A stretch of DNA of 64,000 bases from Silvibacterium dinghuense (lineage in GTDB: Bacteria > Acidobacteriota > Terriglobia > Terriglobales > Acidobacteriaceae): assembly GCF_004123295.1 (NCBI RefSeq), contig NZ_SDMK01000004.1:62001-126000 (forward strand), written 5' to 3'. Shown here piece by piece: positions 8,095 to 16,435 of the stretch. The notes below the pieces were generated by a model. That model was given only the letters and a program-made list of their open reading frames with translations. It was not told the DNA's origin and did not search any database. The first letter of the stretch is position 1. Every line of letters starts with the position of its first letter. The translations under genes and the position numbers were made by a program.

Positions 8095-10271
8095 GTCTCG
8101 TCCCCGAAGGAAGAGACTCGTCCCAGCAGCGCCGGATCACTGCGCCAGGTTGGATAGCCGCCGGTGCCGTGCTTCTCCTGTTCGCCGCGCTCGTCACCAT
8201 CAGGCCATGGATGCACTCCATGCACAGCAGGCCTCAGGTGATGAATGGCGGACCAGCCGCGCTGGAACGCGGCACCTGGACAAGCTACGGCAGCACATGG
8301 AGTATGAACGGCAGCCGGCTCGAAAACGCTTCGGAAGAGCGCGGCGCAAGATACATTCTGACCTCGGAAACACAGGCGGACTACCAGATTGAAGCCGATA
8401 TCCACATCACCTCCGCCGATGGAGAAGCTGGACTCGTGCTTCGCTCGCATGGTGAGGAGACGGGCGTCGATGCTTACCATGGCTACTTCGCTGGTGTGCG
8501 CGTCTCTGATGCCACACTCGAATTTGGCCGGGCCGATTTCGGATGGCAAGTGCTGCAACGCATCAGCCTGCCCGCAACACTCGATCTATCGCAGGGATTT
8601 CATCTGCGCGTCGTTGCCATCGGCTGCTCCTTCGGTGTGGAAGTCCGCTCCCCCTCTGGCGTGACGCAGGCGCTCACGACCGCAGACCAGGCGTGTATTG
8701 CGAGCGGACATTCCGGCGTTCGCTCAAACCTGACCAGCGCGGTGTGGGATCATCTCGCAATACGCTCCGCATCGAAAGAAGACCTCGCAGCCCTTCACCG
8801 CGAATCGGCAGGTGCTGTTGCACTTCCCATCGATGTCCCATTCGTTCCCCAGCTCACGGCGCGTTATGAGACCTCGCTTGAAGCCGAAGCCCGCAAGCGT
8901 GCATTACAAGCCGGAGTGCAACCCATCGTGACCTTCCTGATGCAGCCGGGCCGGCATCCGAATGTCACGCTGCAGGGAACGGTCATCTCTCTTCCTCCTC
9001 TGGTCGCCATCCAGGATGAAACCAACGCACTCATCGTGCCGGCCTTCCACTCGAATGCGCCCTTGAAGCTAGGCGATATCGTCCTCGCGCACGGCACTGT
9101 TCTATCGGAGCGCTTCCGCAGCAGCCTCGAGAATGCGGACATCCGCGTGCTCTGGTCCGATCTCGCCGTGCCTCCTCTGGCCGTCACCGCGGCGCAGCTC
9201 ACGGGCGGAACCTATCGCGGACGTGCTATTTCGATCGAAGGCACGCTCGTCTCTACCTCAGATCACGACATCATTCTGCGTGACGGCGATCTGATCTTTC
9301 GCGGCGTCGTTACCGGCTCTACTGCGGATCTCCACCCCCTGGAACGCGGCAGCCGCATACGCCTGCGCGGCATCGCTACCTCACTCGATCAGTACACACA
9401 TGGAACCTATCCCTTTGCTGTCGTCGTGGAACAGGTCGATGTCGTCAGTTCGCCGCCATGGTGGTCGCCACGGCATATTGCCGTGCTTGGACTGACATCC
9501 GTGCTGGTCCTGCTCTTGATTCAGATCGGACTGCACCGCGCGCAGCAATGGCACCTGCAATCGGTGATGAAAGAGCGCGAACAACTCGCCTTTGAGATGC
9601 ACGACACGCTCGCACAGAGCTTTACCGGCATCGCGTACCTGCTCAACGCCGCCATCATGGAGCGGCGCGGAGAAAACAAGATGCAGACTCACGTGCAAAA
9701 CGCTCTCGAGATGGTTCACATCAGCCATCGCGAGGCCAGCCGCACCATCGCTGCTCTTCGCCCGCAACTGCGCGATGCCACCGCGATTCTTGAAGCACTC
9801 GAACAGGTAGCCACGCGTCTGGTTACAGGAGATTCGCCCAAAATCCAGGGACATCTCACCGGACGTGTCACAGCCTTGTCGGTGCAGGTGACCGATGCGC
9901 TGTTCCGCGTCGGGCAGGAGGCAATCAGCAATGCTATCCAGCACAGCGGCTGCACGCAGCTCGAAATCCATCTAGTCCTGCATCGCCGCGAAGCCGCGCT
10001 CACCGTCCACGACAATGGCCGAGGCTTCGACGCCGCGGCGCAGCGTGGCCTCGGCATCACCGGCATGCACAGCCGCGCGGCAAAGGTTCGCGGCCGGCTT
10101 GAAATCCAGTCGGTTCCGCATCGGGGAACGTCCGTCTCCATCGTCGCCCCGCTTCCCTTGGTCAGCGGCCTGCTAAGGCCGCTGTGGCAAAGGATGCGCG
10201 CCTTTCCTTCACGCTCCATTCCACTCGGCAAGCTCGAAACAAGAAGTAAACCTTATGACTACTCACGCTGA
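8091..10271 (+). CDS. Membrane sensor histidine kinase (HisKA_3/HATPase_c) with large extracytoplasmic beta domains
   Basis: This is a 726-residue kinase starting at GTG 8091, coupled to the upstream stop. A first membrane helix lies near residues 20-40 (AAGAVLLLFAALVTI). Next comes a LamG/DUF1080-like jelly-roll (GTWTSYGSTWSMNG, AGLVLRSHGEE, YHGYFAGV), then two OB-fold-like stretches around VTLQGTVISLPP and ISIEGTLVSTSDHD, and a second helix (VLGLTSVLVLLLIQIGL). The cytoplasmic part has the HisKA_3 box FEMHDTLAQSFTGIAYLL with phospho-acceptor His504, then the ATP-binding motifs GQEAISNAIQHSG, HDNGRGFD and GLGITGMHSRA. It phosphorylates the regulator that overlaps its 3' end by 17 bp. The ConA-like ectodomain suggests direct carbohydrate or partner-protein contact, which is inference. 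Confidence 0.9.
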   Translation: MSLVPEGRDSSQQRRITAPGWIAAGAVLLLFAALVTIRPWMHSMHSRPQVMNGGPAALERGTWTSYGSTWSMNGSRLENASEERGARYILTSETQADYQIEADIHITSADGEAGLVLRSHGEETGVDAYHGYFAGVRVSDATLEFGRADFGWQVLQRISLPATLDLSQGFHLRVVAIGCSFGVEVRSPSGVTQALTTADQACIASGHSGVRSNLTSAVWDHLAIRSASKEDLAALHRESAGAVALPIDVPFVPQLTARYETSLEAEARKRALQAGVQPIVTFLMQPGRHPNVTLQGTVISLPPLVAIQDETNALIVPAFHSNAPLKLGDIVLAHGTVLSERFRSSLENADIRVLWSDLAVPPLAVTAAQLTGGTYRGRAISIEGTLVSTSDHDIILRDGDLIFRGVVTGSTADLHPLERGSRIRLRGIATSLDQYTHGTYPFAVVVEQVDVVSSPPWWSPRHIAVLGLTSVLVLLLIQIGLHRAQQWHLQSVMKEREQLAFEMHDTLAQSFTGIAYLLNAAIMERRGENKMQTHVQNALEMVHISHREASRTIAALRPQLRDATAILEALEQVATRLVTGDSPKIQGHLTGRVTALSVQVTDALFRVGQEAISNAIQHSGCTQLEIHLVLHRREAALTVHDNGRGFDAAAQRGLGITGMHSRAAKVRGRLEIQSVPHRGTSVSIVAPLPLVSGLLRPLWQRMRAFPSRSIPLGKLETRSKPYDYSR

Positions 10272-10896
10272 TAAAAAACAGATTCGGCTGCTCCTGGTGG
10301 ATGACCACCCTATCGTGCGTTTCGGGTTGAGTGCATTGCTCGGCATGCAGGAGGACTTTGCCGTGGTGGCAGCAGCCAGCAGCGGGCGCGAAGCACTGGA
10401 CATCCTCAGGCAGAAAACCATCGACATCGTTCTTGTCGATCTCCGCATGCCGGGCTTCTCCGGCATCGACACGCTCGAACAGATCCGCACGCAGGCTCCC
10501 CGCGTGCAGGCCATCGTTCTTTCAAGCTTCGAGTTCGACGAAGAAATTTATGCTGCGGTCAAAGCCGGAGCCAGGGGATATCTCCTGAAAGAATCTCCGC
10601 CGGAAGAGATTATGTCTGCCATTCGCTCCGTCTTTGCAGGCAGGCAGGCCTTCCCGGAGCGCATCGCCAAACGTCTTTCGGAGTCACGCATGACCGCAGG
10701 ACTGAGCGCACGGGAGCGCGAAGTACTGGAGCTGGTCGCCAAGGGCTTAACCAACAAGGAAGTGGCAAACACGCTGCAAATCAGTCAATTCACGGTCCGC
10801 AATCATCTCAATCACATCACCGAAAAGCTCGAGGCGAGCGACCGCACGGAGGCTATCTTCATTGCCATCCACACCGGCCTCATTACCTTGCACTGA
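10255..10896 (+). CDS. NarL/FixJ-family response regulator
   Basis: This is a 213-residue two-domain regulator. The receiver domain (about 1-125) has the acidic pair in LLLVDDHP, phospho-acceptor Asp62 in VLVDLRMPG and the conserved Lys112 in YLLKESPPEE. The C-terminal LuxR/NarL-type helix-turn-helix is clear: LSAREREVLELVAKGLTNKEVA, then ISQFTVRNHLNHI. Its start lies inside the kinase gene (17-bp overlap), so the two are co-translated. It is the obvious candidate to bind the 7-2-7 palindrome at 7033 and control the receptor and sugar enzymes; that target is inferred. Confidence 0.92.
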   Translation: MTTHADKKQIRLLLVDDHPIVRFGLSALLGMQEDFAVVAAASSGREALDILRQKTIDIVLVDLRMPGFSGIDTLEQIRTQAPRVQAIVLSSFEFDEEIYAAVKAGARGYLLKESPPEEIMSAIRSVFAGRQAFPERIAKRLSESRMTAGLSAREREVLELVAKGLTNKEVANTLQISQFTVRNHLNHITEKLEASDRTEAIFIAIHTGLITLH

Positions 10897-10973
10897 CGTG
10901 CGTTCCATGCGCAGACAGCGCTGCCGTACGCAGGCAGAAGAACAGAATCGAACAAATGAACAGGAGAGACTTC

Positions 10974-11750
10974 ATGGCTAGCTCCTTATTCGACCTCACA
11001 GGCCGGATAGCCGTAGTCGTAGGAGGAACCACCGGACTGGGACACGCCATCTCCATCGGCCTTGCAGAGGCAGGAGCCGATGTTGTGGCCACATCCCGAC
11101 GCCAGGAACAGGTAGAACAGGTGGCCATCGAGATAGAACAGCTGGGGCGAAGGACTCTGCGCGTGACCAGCGATGTCATGCAGCGGGAGACGCTCGAGGC
11201 GCTGCATGCCCAGGTGATCGACGCTTTCGGTAAAGTCGACATCCTCGTCAACGCGCAAGGCATCACGCACAAGGCGCCCACTCTCCAGGAAAACGAGCAG
11301 GAGTGGGCGCGCGTGCTCGAGACGAACCTGACAGGCACACTGCGGAGCTGCCAGATTTTTGCGCCGGGCATGGTTCAACAGCAATATGGCCGCATCATCA
11401 ACCTCGCCTCGCTCGGCACCTTCGTAGGCTTCAAGGAAGTAGCCGCCTACTGCGCAAGCAAGGCAGGCATCGGATCGCTGACGCAGGTTCTCGCCATTGA
11501 GCTCGCTATGTCCGGAGTGCAGGTGAATGCCATTGCGCCGGGCATATTTCCCACCCCGCTCAACCGCGCACTGGTGGAAGGGACAGTCAGAGGAAGCGAG
11601 CTGAAAATGCGCACGCCGATGGGGCGATTCGGTAACGCCAGGGAAGTCGCAGGAGCCGCAGTCTATCTGGCCTCCGAGGCAGCCGGGTTTGTAACCGGCG
11701 AGATCATTGCCGTCGACGGCGGCTTCCTGGCGAGCGCCGTCAATCAATAA
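10974..11750 (+). CDS. SDR-family NAD(P)-dependent oxidoreductase (gluconate 5-dehydrogenase-like)
   Basis: This is a 258-residue classical short-chain dehydrogenase. ATG 10974 is preferred over ATG 10956 because AGGAGAG ends 5 bp before it. The Rossmann motif [10 protein letters not shown], the NAG-type motif VNAQG, the catalytic Ser in INLASLG and the YxxxK pair in YCASKAG are all present, along with [10 protein letters not shown] and the C-terminal [11 protein letters not shown]-like ending. Relatives act on gluconate, glucose or hexuronate-derived sugars. It sits 30 bp before the mannonate dehydratase gene, so it may supply or consume a hexonate such as mannonate. Exact substrate and cofactor preference cannot be read from sequence. 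Confidence 0.88.
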   Translation: MASSLFDLTGRIAVVVGGTTGLGHAISIGLAEAGADVVATSRRQEQVEQVAIEIEQLGRRTLRVTSDVMQRETLEALHAQVIDAFGKVDILVNAQGITHKAPTLQENEQEWARVLETNLTGTLRSCQIFAPGMVQQQYGRIINLASLGTFVGFKEVAAYCASKAGIGSLTQVLAIELAMSGVQVNAIAPGIFPTPLNRALVEGTVRGSELKMRTPMGRFGNAREVAGAAVYLASEAAGFVTGEIIAVDGGFLASAVNQ

Positions 11751-11779
11751 AGCCGCAAACAGCAGGAAGGATTATTTCC

Positions 11780-12988
11780 GTGAAGATCACGAACGCATAT
11801 GTGAACATCTGCTCGCCGGGACGGAATTTTGTCACTCTGAAGATAGAAACCGATCAGGGCATCTACGGTCTTGGCGATGGCACATTGAACGGACGGGAAC
11901 TGGCCGTCGCCAGCTATCTCACCGATCACGTGCTTCCCTGCCTGATTGGCCGCGATCCATTCCAGATAGAAGACATCTGGCAATATCTCTATCGCGGCGC
12001 GTACTGGAGACGCGGGCCGGTCACCATGTCCGCCATCGCCGCAGTCGACATGGCGCTGTGGGATATCAAAGGCAAGGCGCTGCATACGCCCGTGTATAAC
12101 CTTCTTGGCGGCCGCAGCCGGCAGGGCGTGATGGTCTACTGCCACGCCTTCGGAAAAGACATCCACGCAGCGCTCGAAGATGTCGCAAAACACAAGGAGA
12201 TGGGCTATCGGGCGATCCGCGTACAAAGCGGCGTGCCCGGACTCAAATCGACGTATGGTGTGGGCAAAACGACCGGATATTACGAGCCCGCAGAACGAGG
12301 CCTTCCCACCGAGTATGAGTGGGAGACAGAGTCCTATCTGCGTTCCGTGCCGGGGTTATTTGCAAAGGTGCGTGAAGTCTTCGGCGAAGAAATCCATCTG
12401 CTGCATGACTGCCATCACCGCCTGACACCGATTGAGGCAGCGCGCCTGGGCAAGGAACTGGAGCCATTCCACCTGTTCTGGATCGAAGATCCCACACCCG
12501 CAGAATTGCAGGAAGGATTCAAGCTCATCCGCCAGCATACGACCACGCCCATCGCCGTCGGTGAGGTCTTCAATTCCCTGTGGGATGCGCATGATCTGAT
12601 CCGAAACCAGTGGATCGATTACATCCGCGCAACCGTGGTACACGCAGGCGGACTGACGCACTTAAAGAAAATTGCGGACTTCGCGGACCTCTATCATGTA
12701 AAGACCGGATGCCACGGAGCCACAGACCTGTCCCCGGTATCCATGGCTGCCGCGCTGCACTTCGATACCGCCATTCATAACTTCGGCATCCAGGAACACA
12801 TGCCGCATGCAGCGGAGACAGATGCAGTCTTCCCCCATGCATATTTCTTCAAGGATGGGTACATGTATCCGGGAGATAAGCCGGGATTAGGCATAGATTT
12901 CGACGAAAAGCTCGCATCACAATACGAGTATCAACGCGCCTATCTTCCCGTGAATCGCAGGCAGGATGGCACGCTGACAGACTGGTAA
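11780..12988 (+). CDS. manD: D-mannonate dehydratase, enolase superfamily (ManD/RspA type)
   Basis: This is a 402-residue enzyme, the usual length for this family, starting at GTG 11780 with AGGAAGG about 9 bp upstream. It begins [21 protein letters not shown], continues through [22 protein letters not shown], and has the metal-binding and catalytic blocks typical of Man[24 protein letters not shown] and [13 protein letters not shown]. Characterised members dehydrate D-mannonate (some also D-gluconate) to 2-keto-3-deoxygluconate, linking hexuronate breakdown to the Entner-Doudoroff route. Together with the SDR gene just upstream it forms a likely two-gene hexonate-use operon at the end of the sugar-sensing cluster. 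Some family members have low activity, so activity is probable but not certain. Confidence 0.88.
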   Translation: MKITNAYVNICSPGRNFVTLKIETDQGIYGLGDGTLNGRELAVASYLTDHVLPCLIGRDPFQIEDIWQYLYRGAYWRRGPVTMSAIAAVDMALWDIKGKALHTPVYNLLGGRSRQGVMVYCHAFGKDIHAALEDVAKHKEMGYRAIRVQSGVPGLKSTYGVGKTTGYYEPAERGLPTEYEWETESYLRSVPGLFAKVREVFGEEIHLLHDCHHRLTPIEAARLGKELEPFHLFWIEDPTPAELQEGFKLIRQHTTTPIAVGEVFNSLWDAHDLIRNQWIDYIRATVVHAGGLTHLKKIADFADLYHVKTGCHGATDLSPVSMAAALHFDTAIHNFGIQEHMPHAAETDAVFPHAYFFKDGYMYPGDKPGLGIDFDEKLASQYEYQRAYLPVNRRQDGTLTDW

Positions 12989-13004
12989 TCCACAAAAACC
13001 CCGC

Positions 13005-13041
13005 AACGGCAGGATGCCGTTCTCCTCGAAGGAAAACGGCA
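13005..13041. terminator. Alternative-hairpin terminator between convergent operons
   Basis: Three 7-mers follow each other: AACGGCA (13005-13011), TGCCGTT (13015-13021) and AACGGCA (13035-13041). The middle one can pair with either neighbour, and the 3' pairing is extended by TCC/GGA. The site lies between the ends of manD (12988) and the LprI-type gene (13085), which face each other. The T-tract is weak, so termination strength is uncertain. Confidence 0.45.
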
Positions 13042-13084
13042 GCGTTTATGCCTGACATGCTCTACCTTATATAGGAGAAATGCT

Positions 13085-13444
13085 CTACTGCGGAGTTATC
13101 CCCGATTCGAGCTGCGTTGCGCGGTTCGCGGTCTCACGCACGAGACACACGTTATCGACCGTCTCTCCGTTGATCTTGCACTGCGCATCGCGATGCCGGA
13201 TCCAGGCCAGCTCTTCGCTCTTGAGAGATGCTTTCGCATCGGCGGACTGCGCGGCCTTCATCCGTGTCTGATACGCCCGGTTGAGGCGCGCATCCTGAAA
13301 CGTCATTTCCTTCTGCACGCAGATGCCGACCTGAACGGTATTCTGGCGCGCACGCGCGATGCAGCGATCGTAGCGTGGTGAAAGTTGAGCAACGGCACAC
13401 GCGCTGAACAACAGGAGCGCAGCACCAACGGTGATCTTCTTCAT
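13085..13444 (-). CDS. LprI-family (DUF1311) secreted protein, lysozyme-inhibitor-like
   Basis: This is a 119-residue exported protein starting MKKITVGAALLLFSA, with a signal peptide ending around residue 20. The mature part has the DUF1311 pattern: YDRCIARA, ICVQKEM, DARLNRAYQ, EELAWIRHRDAQC and a last Cys at 100. That gives four cysteines (28, 42, 89, 100) placed for two disulfides. The family is named after mycobacterial LprI, a lysozyme inhibitor; many members are uncharacterised. ATG 13444 overlaps the stop of the KASIII-like gene by 4 bp (ATGA), so it is translationally coupled as the last gene of the acyltransferase operon. That coupling suggests a cell-wall protective role, which is inference. 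Confidence 0.8.
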   Translation of the reverse strand: MKKITVGAALLLFSACAVAQLSPRYDRCIARARQNTVQVGICVQKEMTFQDARLNRAYQTRMKAAQSADAKASLKSEELAWIRHRDAQCKINGETVDNVCLVRETANRATQLESGITPQ

Positions 13445-14397
13445 GCGGACACCTCTTCCGGTGTTACGACTTCTGGTGTGGCGAGCAGAGCCCCCCAGTT
13501 CAGCCCTGCGCCAAATGCAGCGAACAGGACTGGGCTCTGGACCGGCCCGGGATTGGCAGAATGCCATTCGGCCGCGGCAATCAACATCGACGCGGAAGAT
13601 GTATTGCCATAACGCCGAATATTGACGAAACAACGCTCCATCGGCAACCCGATAGACTTCGCCACCTTTTCAATCAGGTTCACATTTGCCTGGTGCATGA
13701 GCATGACGCTCAACTCTGCAGACGTCAAGGCGTTTCGCTCGAGCAAGGTTTTGATCGCTGCAGGAATTTTGCGTGCCGCCTGCAGAATGACCGATCCGCC
13801 TTCCATATGCAGGAGCCCGCCCTCCATGCGCAGAATCTCGCAGGCATTGCCATCCGTGGCCAGCAAAGCGTCTTTCAATTTCAAAAAACCTTGATGCGCA
13901 TCGATCAGACATGCACCGGCGCCATCGCCGAAGAGAATGGCCGTATCCCGACCATCCGGCGTCAGTTGCACGCGGCGGCTCATCACCTCGGAAGCCACCA
14001 CCAGCACCTTGCCGGCCGAGGAGGCAAATTGCATGGCGATATGCATGGCGATCAAAGAGCCCGCGCTGGCAACAGGAACATCGAGCGCCAGAATCTGGCT
14101 CAGGCCGAGCCTGGCGGCGACAGAGGCCGCGGGCCCCGGACAGAACCGGTCCGCAGACCCGCTGGCAACGATCAGCATGCCGATTTCCGCAGGTACAACG
14201 CCCGCATTGCGAAGGCAGTCTTCGGCAGCCGCCACGGCCAGAGAAACCACATCCTCATTCTCGGCCGCGTAATGGCGCTCCTCGATACCGCTCTTGGCGA
14301 CGATATCGTCAGCGGTCATATCGACCAGCGCCGCAATCTCCGCGCTGGTCACAACCCGCTCAGGAACATAGGTACCGAAGGCACGCAGATAGCTCAC
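13441..14397 (-). CDS. Ketoacyl-ACP synthase III homologue with Ser in place of the catalytic Cys
   Basis: This is a 318-residue thiolase-fold protein of FabH type, starting at GTG 14397 and overlapping the carrier-protein stop by 4 bp (GTGA). The KASIII frame is complete: TADDIVAKSGIEERH, FGDGAGACL, MLMHQANVNLIEKVAK with His235, and RRYGNTSSAS with Asn265. The nucleophile elbow, however, reads ALDVPVASAGSL, so the Cys of the usual AACSG motif is Ser111 (codon AGC). Condensation needs the Cys in ordinary FabH. DpsC of daunorubicin biosynthesis is a known KASIII relative with Ser here and uses it for acyl transfer. A likely role is moving an acyl group from CoA to the adjacent carrier protein rather than making a carbon-carbon bond. 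The substrate is unknown. Confidence 0.85.
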   Translation of the reverse strand: MSYLRAFGTYVPERVVTSAEIAALVDMTADDIVAKSGIEERHYAAENEDVVSLAVAAAEDCLRNAGVVPAEIGMLIVASGSADRFCPGPAASVAARLGLSQILALDVPVASAGSLIAMHIAMQFASSAGKVLVVASEVMSRRVQLTPDGRDTAILFGDGAGACLIDAHQGFLKLKDALLATDGNACEILRMEGGLLHMEGGSVILQAARKIPAAIKTLLERNALTSAELSVMLMHQANVNLIEKVAKSIGLPMERCFVNIRRYGNTSSASMLIAAAEWHSANPGPVQSPVLFAAFGAGLNWGALLATPEVVTPEEVSA

Positions 14398-14633
14398 GCA
14401 ACACCCTTATTAGCCAGGTAACCCTGTACTTTCTCAATGGTGTCGAACTTGCGCGCCGAAAGATCGCTGTCCGGAATCTTCACGTTGAACTCTTCTTCCA
14501 GACCGCTGACAAAGTCGGGAAGAGCAAAGCTATCCAGCAGGCCCGAATCGAAGAGCGATTCGTCATCCTGGGGTGTAATCGGTTCGCCTGCAACGGCCTG
14601 AAGAACTTTGATGATTCCCGGCTTTGTATCCAT
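14394..14633 (-). CDS. Acyl carrier protein, DltC-like
   Basis: This is a 79-residue carrier, the normal size. ATG 14633 is chosen because GAGAGG lies just upstream and the protein then begins MDTKPGIIKVLQAV. The attachment motif is SLFDSGLLDSFALPDF with phosphopantetheine Ser35. The GLLDS wording, followed by EEEFNVKIPDSDL, recalls D-alanyl carrier DltC more than fatty-acid ACP (usually GADSLD). It lies 58 bp after the SGNH2 stop and overlaps the KASIII-like start, so both should be made together. It is the presumed acyl donor to the MBOAT protein encoded first in the operon, by analogy with DltC-DltB. No adenylating enzyme such as DltA is present here. Confidence 0.88.
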   Translation of the reverse strand: MDTKPGIIKVLQAVAGEPITPQDDESLFDSGLLDSFALPDFVSGLEEEFNVKIPDSDLSARKFDTIEKVQGYLANKGVA

Positions 14634-14691
14634 AATTTCCCTCTCTAACTCCGTCATTTTCCAGTCTGCGACCACGCATAACTACCTATAA

Positions 14692-16431
14692 CTAATAGTC
14701 CTGAATGGTGCCTCGTTTTACAAACCCGTCGTAGCTCGACATGACGTCCGCAAACAAGGCGTCTGCCAGCACACGATACCCGGTGCCTGTTAGATGCGTG
14801 TGATCCGGTTGTGCATAACCTGCCGCAACCCAGCGCTGCATGGAGCCAAATCCTCCCTGCCGGGCGCTCCAGTCCCAGAAGGCGCAGTGATGCGTGCGGC
14901 AGACCTCGCGCTGAGCATCGATAATTCTTTCCGTTCCCGTATACGGGACATACGCCCTCCGCTGGATACGCCGCCCCCTGCGTCCGATTACATAGCTCGA
15001 CCTTGCGATGGCCCGGTCTCCCGGCCCCAGCACCAGGATGGAGGCATCCGGAGAAACCGTGTGCAGGTGATCGATCAGGGTCGCGAAAGAGGCCTGATAA
15101 TCCTCGCGCGTCCAGCTTCCCGCCGCTTCATTCGTGCCATAGGCAAGCACAATCAACTGCGGCGGCCGCGATGCAAGATAGGTATCGAACAGGCTGCGGT
15201 TCCATCGCAGAATCAGAGGAGCCTCCGCTCCGTTGATCCCGATCGCCTCCCAGGTAATACCGGGCTGCAGGGATACGGTGCCAAGAAGCCGAACCGGACC
15301 ATCCCCGATCGTGGTAAAGCTGAAATCGTTGCGGCCGGGCTGGCACGAGAGTGTCACGCTGCCAGCCTGATCGGGCGACGCCGCCGGCGCTGTAGAGGAT
15401 TCCTGCGTCTGCGCATCGGGCGGCTGAGGAGCCTGAGCCGGCGCGCTCTGAACCTGGGCGTTCTGCGTCTGCGTGGCTGCGCTTGTGACAAGAGCGGTAG
15501 GCACCGTCTGCACCGCCTGGCCGTTGTCTGTAACAGTGAATGACCCGCCGCCCTCTCTGCGCAGGAATTGAACATCAAGCGTCCTGCAGTTCACGCTGAG
15601 CGAGGCTGTCTCGCCTGCGCCCTGGGCTTCGATCGCTACGCCGCCCATGCCCAGCAATGCATCGCCCAGCTGCGTAAAGTGGGTGCCGAGCGTAGTCCAT
15701 CCAGCGCTTTGCCCACGTCCTGACCCCAGAATGCGGTAACCGGCAAACGGATGCCCGGCATACGTGAACCCGACACTGGCATCGCCGAAGCGGGACTGCA
15801 TCTGCGACCGCAGCTCTCCGGTAAACATATCGGCTGCCGTATGCGAGTCCCCAAACTGCAGCACGCGCACCGTCTGGCTCCCCTGCGGACCGCCCTGGGC
15901 GCGGAGCGCCGTGAAGAAGTTCTGCAGCGATCCAGCAAAGTGCAGGGCGCTTCCACCATGCGCCAGCCGGTCCTCGACAGACAGAGCAGTCGCTGCTTCC
16001 GGTGAGGCCTGCGCATAGCTCCTTTGCTCTTGCTCCGCAGCCATATCCGGGGCTGGAACAGCCGTCGTATTCCCATCGCCCGTCTCCTGCGGCTGTGGCA
16101 CTGGACGCGCCTGCGGGACCGGCACATACGATTGATACGCCGGAGCGCTGCTCTTCTTCGACGCTCTGGTTTTCGCATGCGCGCCGGAAGACTTCCCCGC
16201 TCCCAGCCTTGCACCCTTCTTCCGGGCAGCCTTCGATCCGGCGGTATGCGAAGAAGCGGTTGTCGATGCCTTCTTTTTATGAGGCGTGGACGTGACCGCG
16301 GACGGAACCGCAGAGGACGCGACCGTAGACAACGCGACCGGGGCCGCGTGGACGGCAGCGCCACCGAATATCGCTGCCGCCAGGGACAGCGCTGCAGTAG
16401 GAGTGAAAAAGAATCGACTCACGGCTCTCAT
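14692..16431 (-). CDS. Secreted SGNH-family acyltransferase/esterase with Lys-Ala-rich linker (second of pair)
   Basis: This is a 579-residue exported protein. ATG 16431 is chosen because it starts a clear signal peptide (MRAVSRFFFTPTAALSLAAA) 4 bp after the preceding stop. Residues of about 35-110 are low complexity and strongly basic (KKKAS, AARKKGARLGAGKS), followed by a Pro-rich stretch. The SGNH core begins with VLQFGDSHTAADMFTGELR near residue 193 and continues with SRFGDASVGFTYAGHP, VLAYGTNEAAG and the Asp/His block YAQPDHTHLTGTGY. A Ser/Pro/Gln-rich insertion sits in the middle. It is clearly related to the upstream SGNH gene. In PatB and AlgX/AlgJ systems such proteins finish O-acyl transfer outside the cell. 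The basic tail may hold it to an anionic wall polymer (inference). Confidence 0.82.
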   Translation of the reverse strand: MRAVSRFFFTPTAALSLAAAIFGGAAVHAAPVALSTVASSAVPSAVTSTPHKKKASTTASSHTAGSKAARKKGARLGAGKSSGAHAKTRASKKSSAPAYQSYVPVPQARPVPQPQETGDGNTTAVPAPDMAAEQEQRSYAQASPEAATALSVEDRLAHGGSALHFAGSLQNFFTALRAQGGPQGSQTVRVLQFGDSHTAADMFTGELRSQMQSRFGDASVGFTYAGHPFAGYRILGSGRGQSAGWTTLGTHFTQLGDALLGMGGVAIEAQGAGETASLSVNCRTLDVQFLRREGGGSFTVTDNGQAVQTVPTALVTSAATQTQNAQVQSAPAQAPQPPDAQTQESSTAPAASPDQAGSVTLSCQPGRNDFSFTTIGDGPVRLLGTVSLQPGITWEAIGINGAEAPLILRWNRSLFDTYLASRPPQLIVLAYGTNEAAGSWTREDYQASFATLIDHLHTVSPDASILVLGPGDRAIARSSYVIGRRGRRIQRRAYVPYTGTERIIDAQREVCRTHHCAFWDWSARQGGFGSMQRWVAAGYAQPDHTHLTGTGYRVLADALFADVMSSYDGFVKRGTIQDY

Positions 16432-16435
16432 TCTT

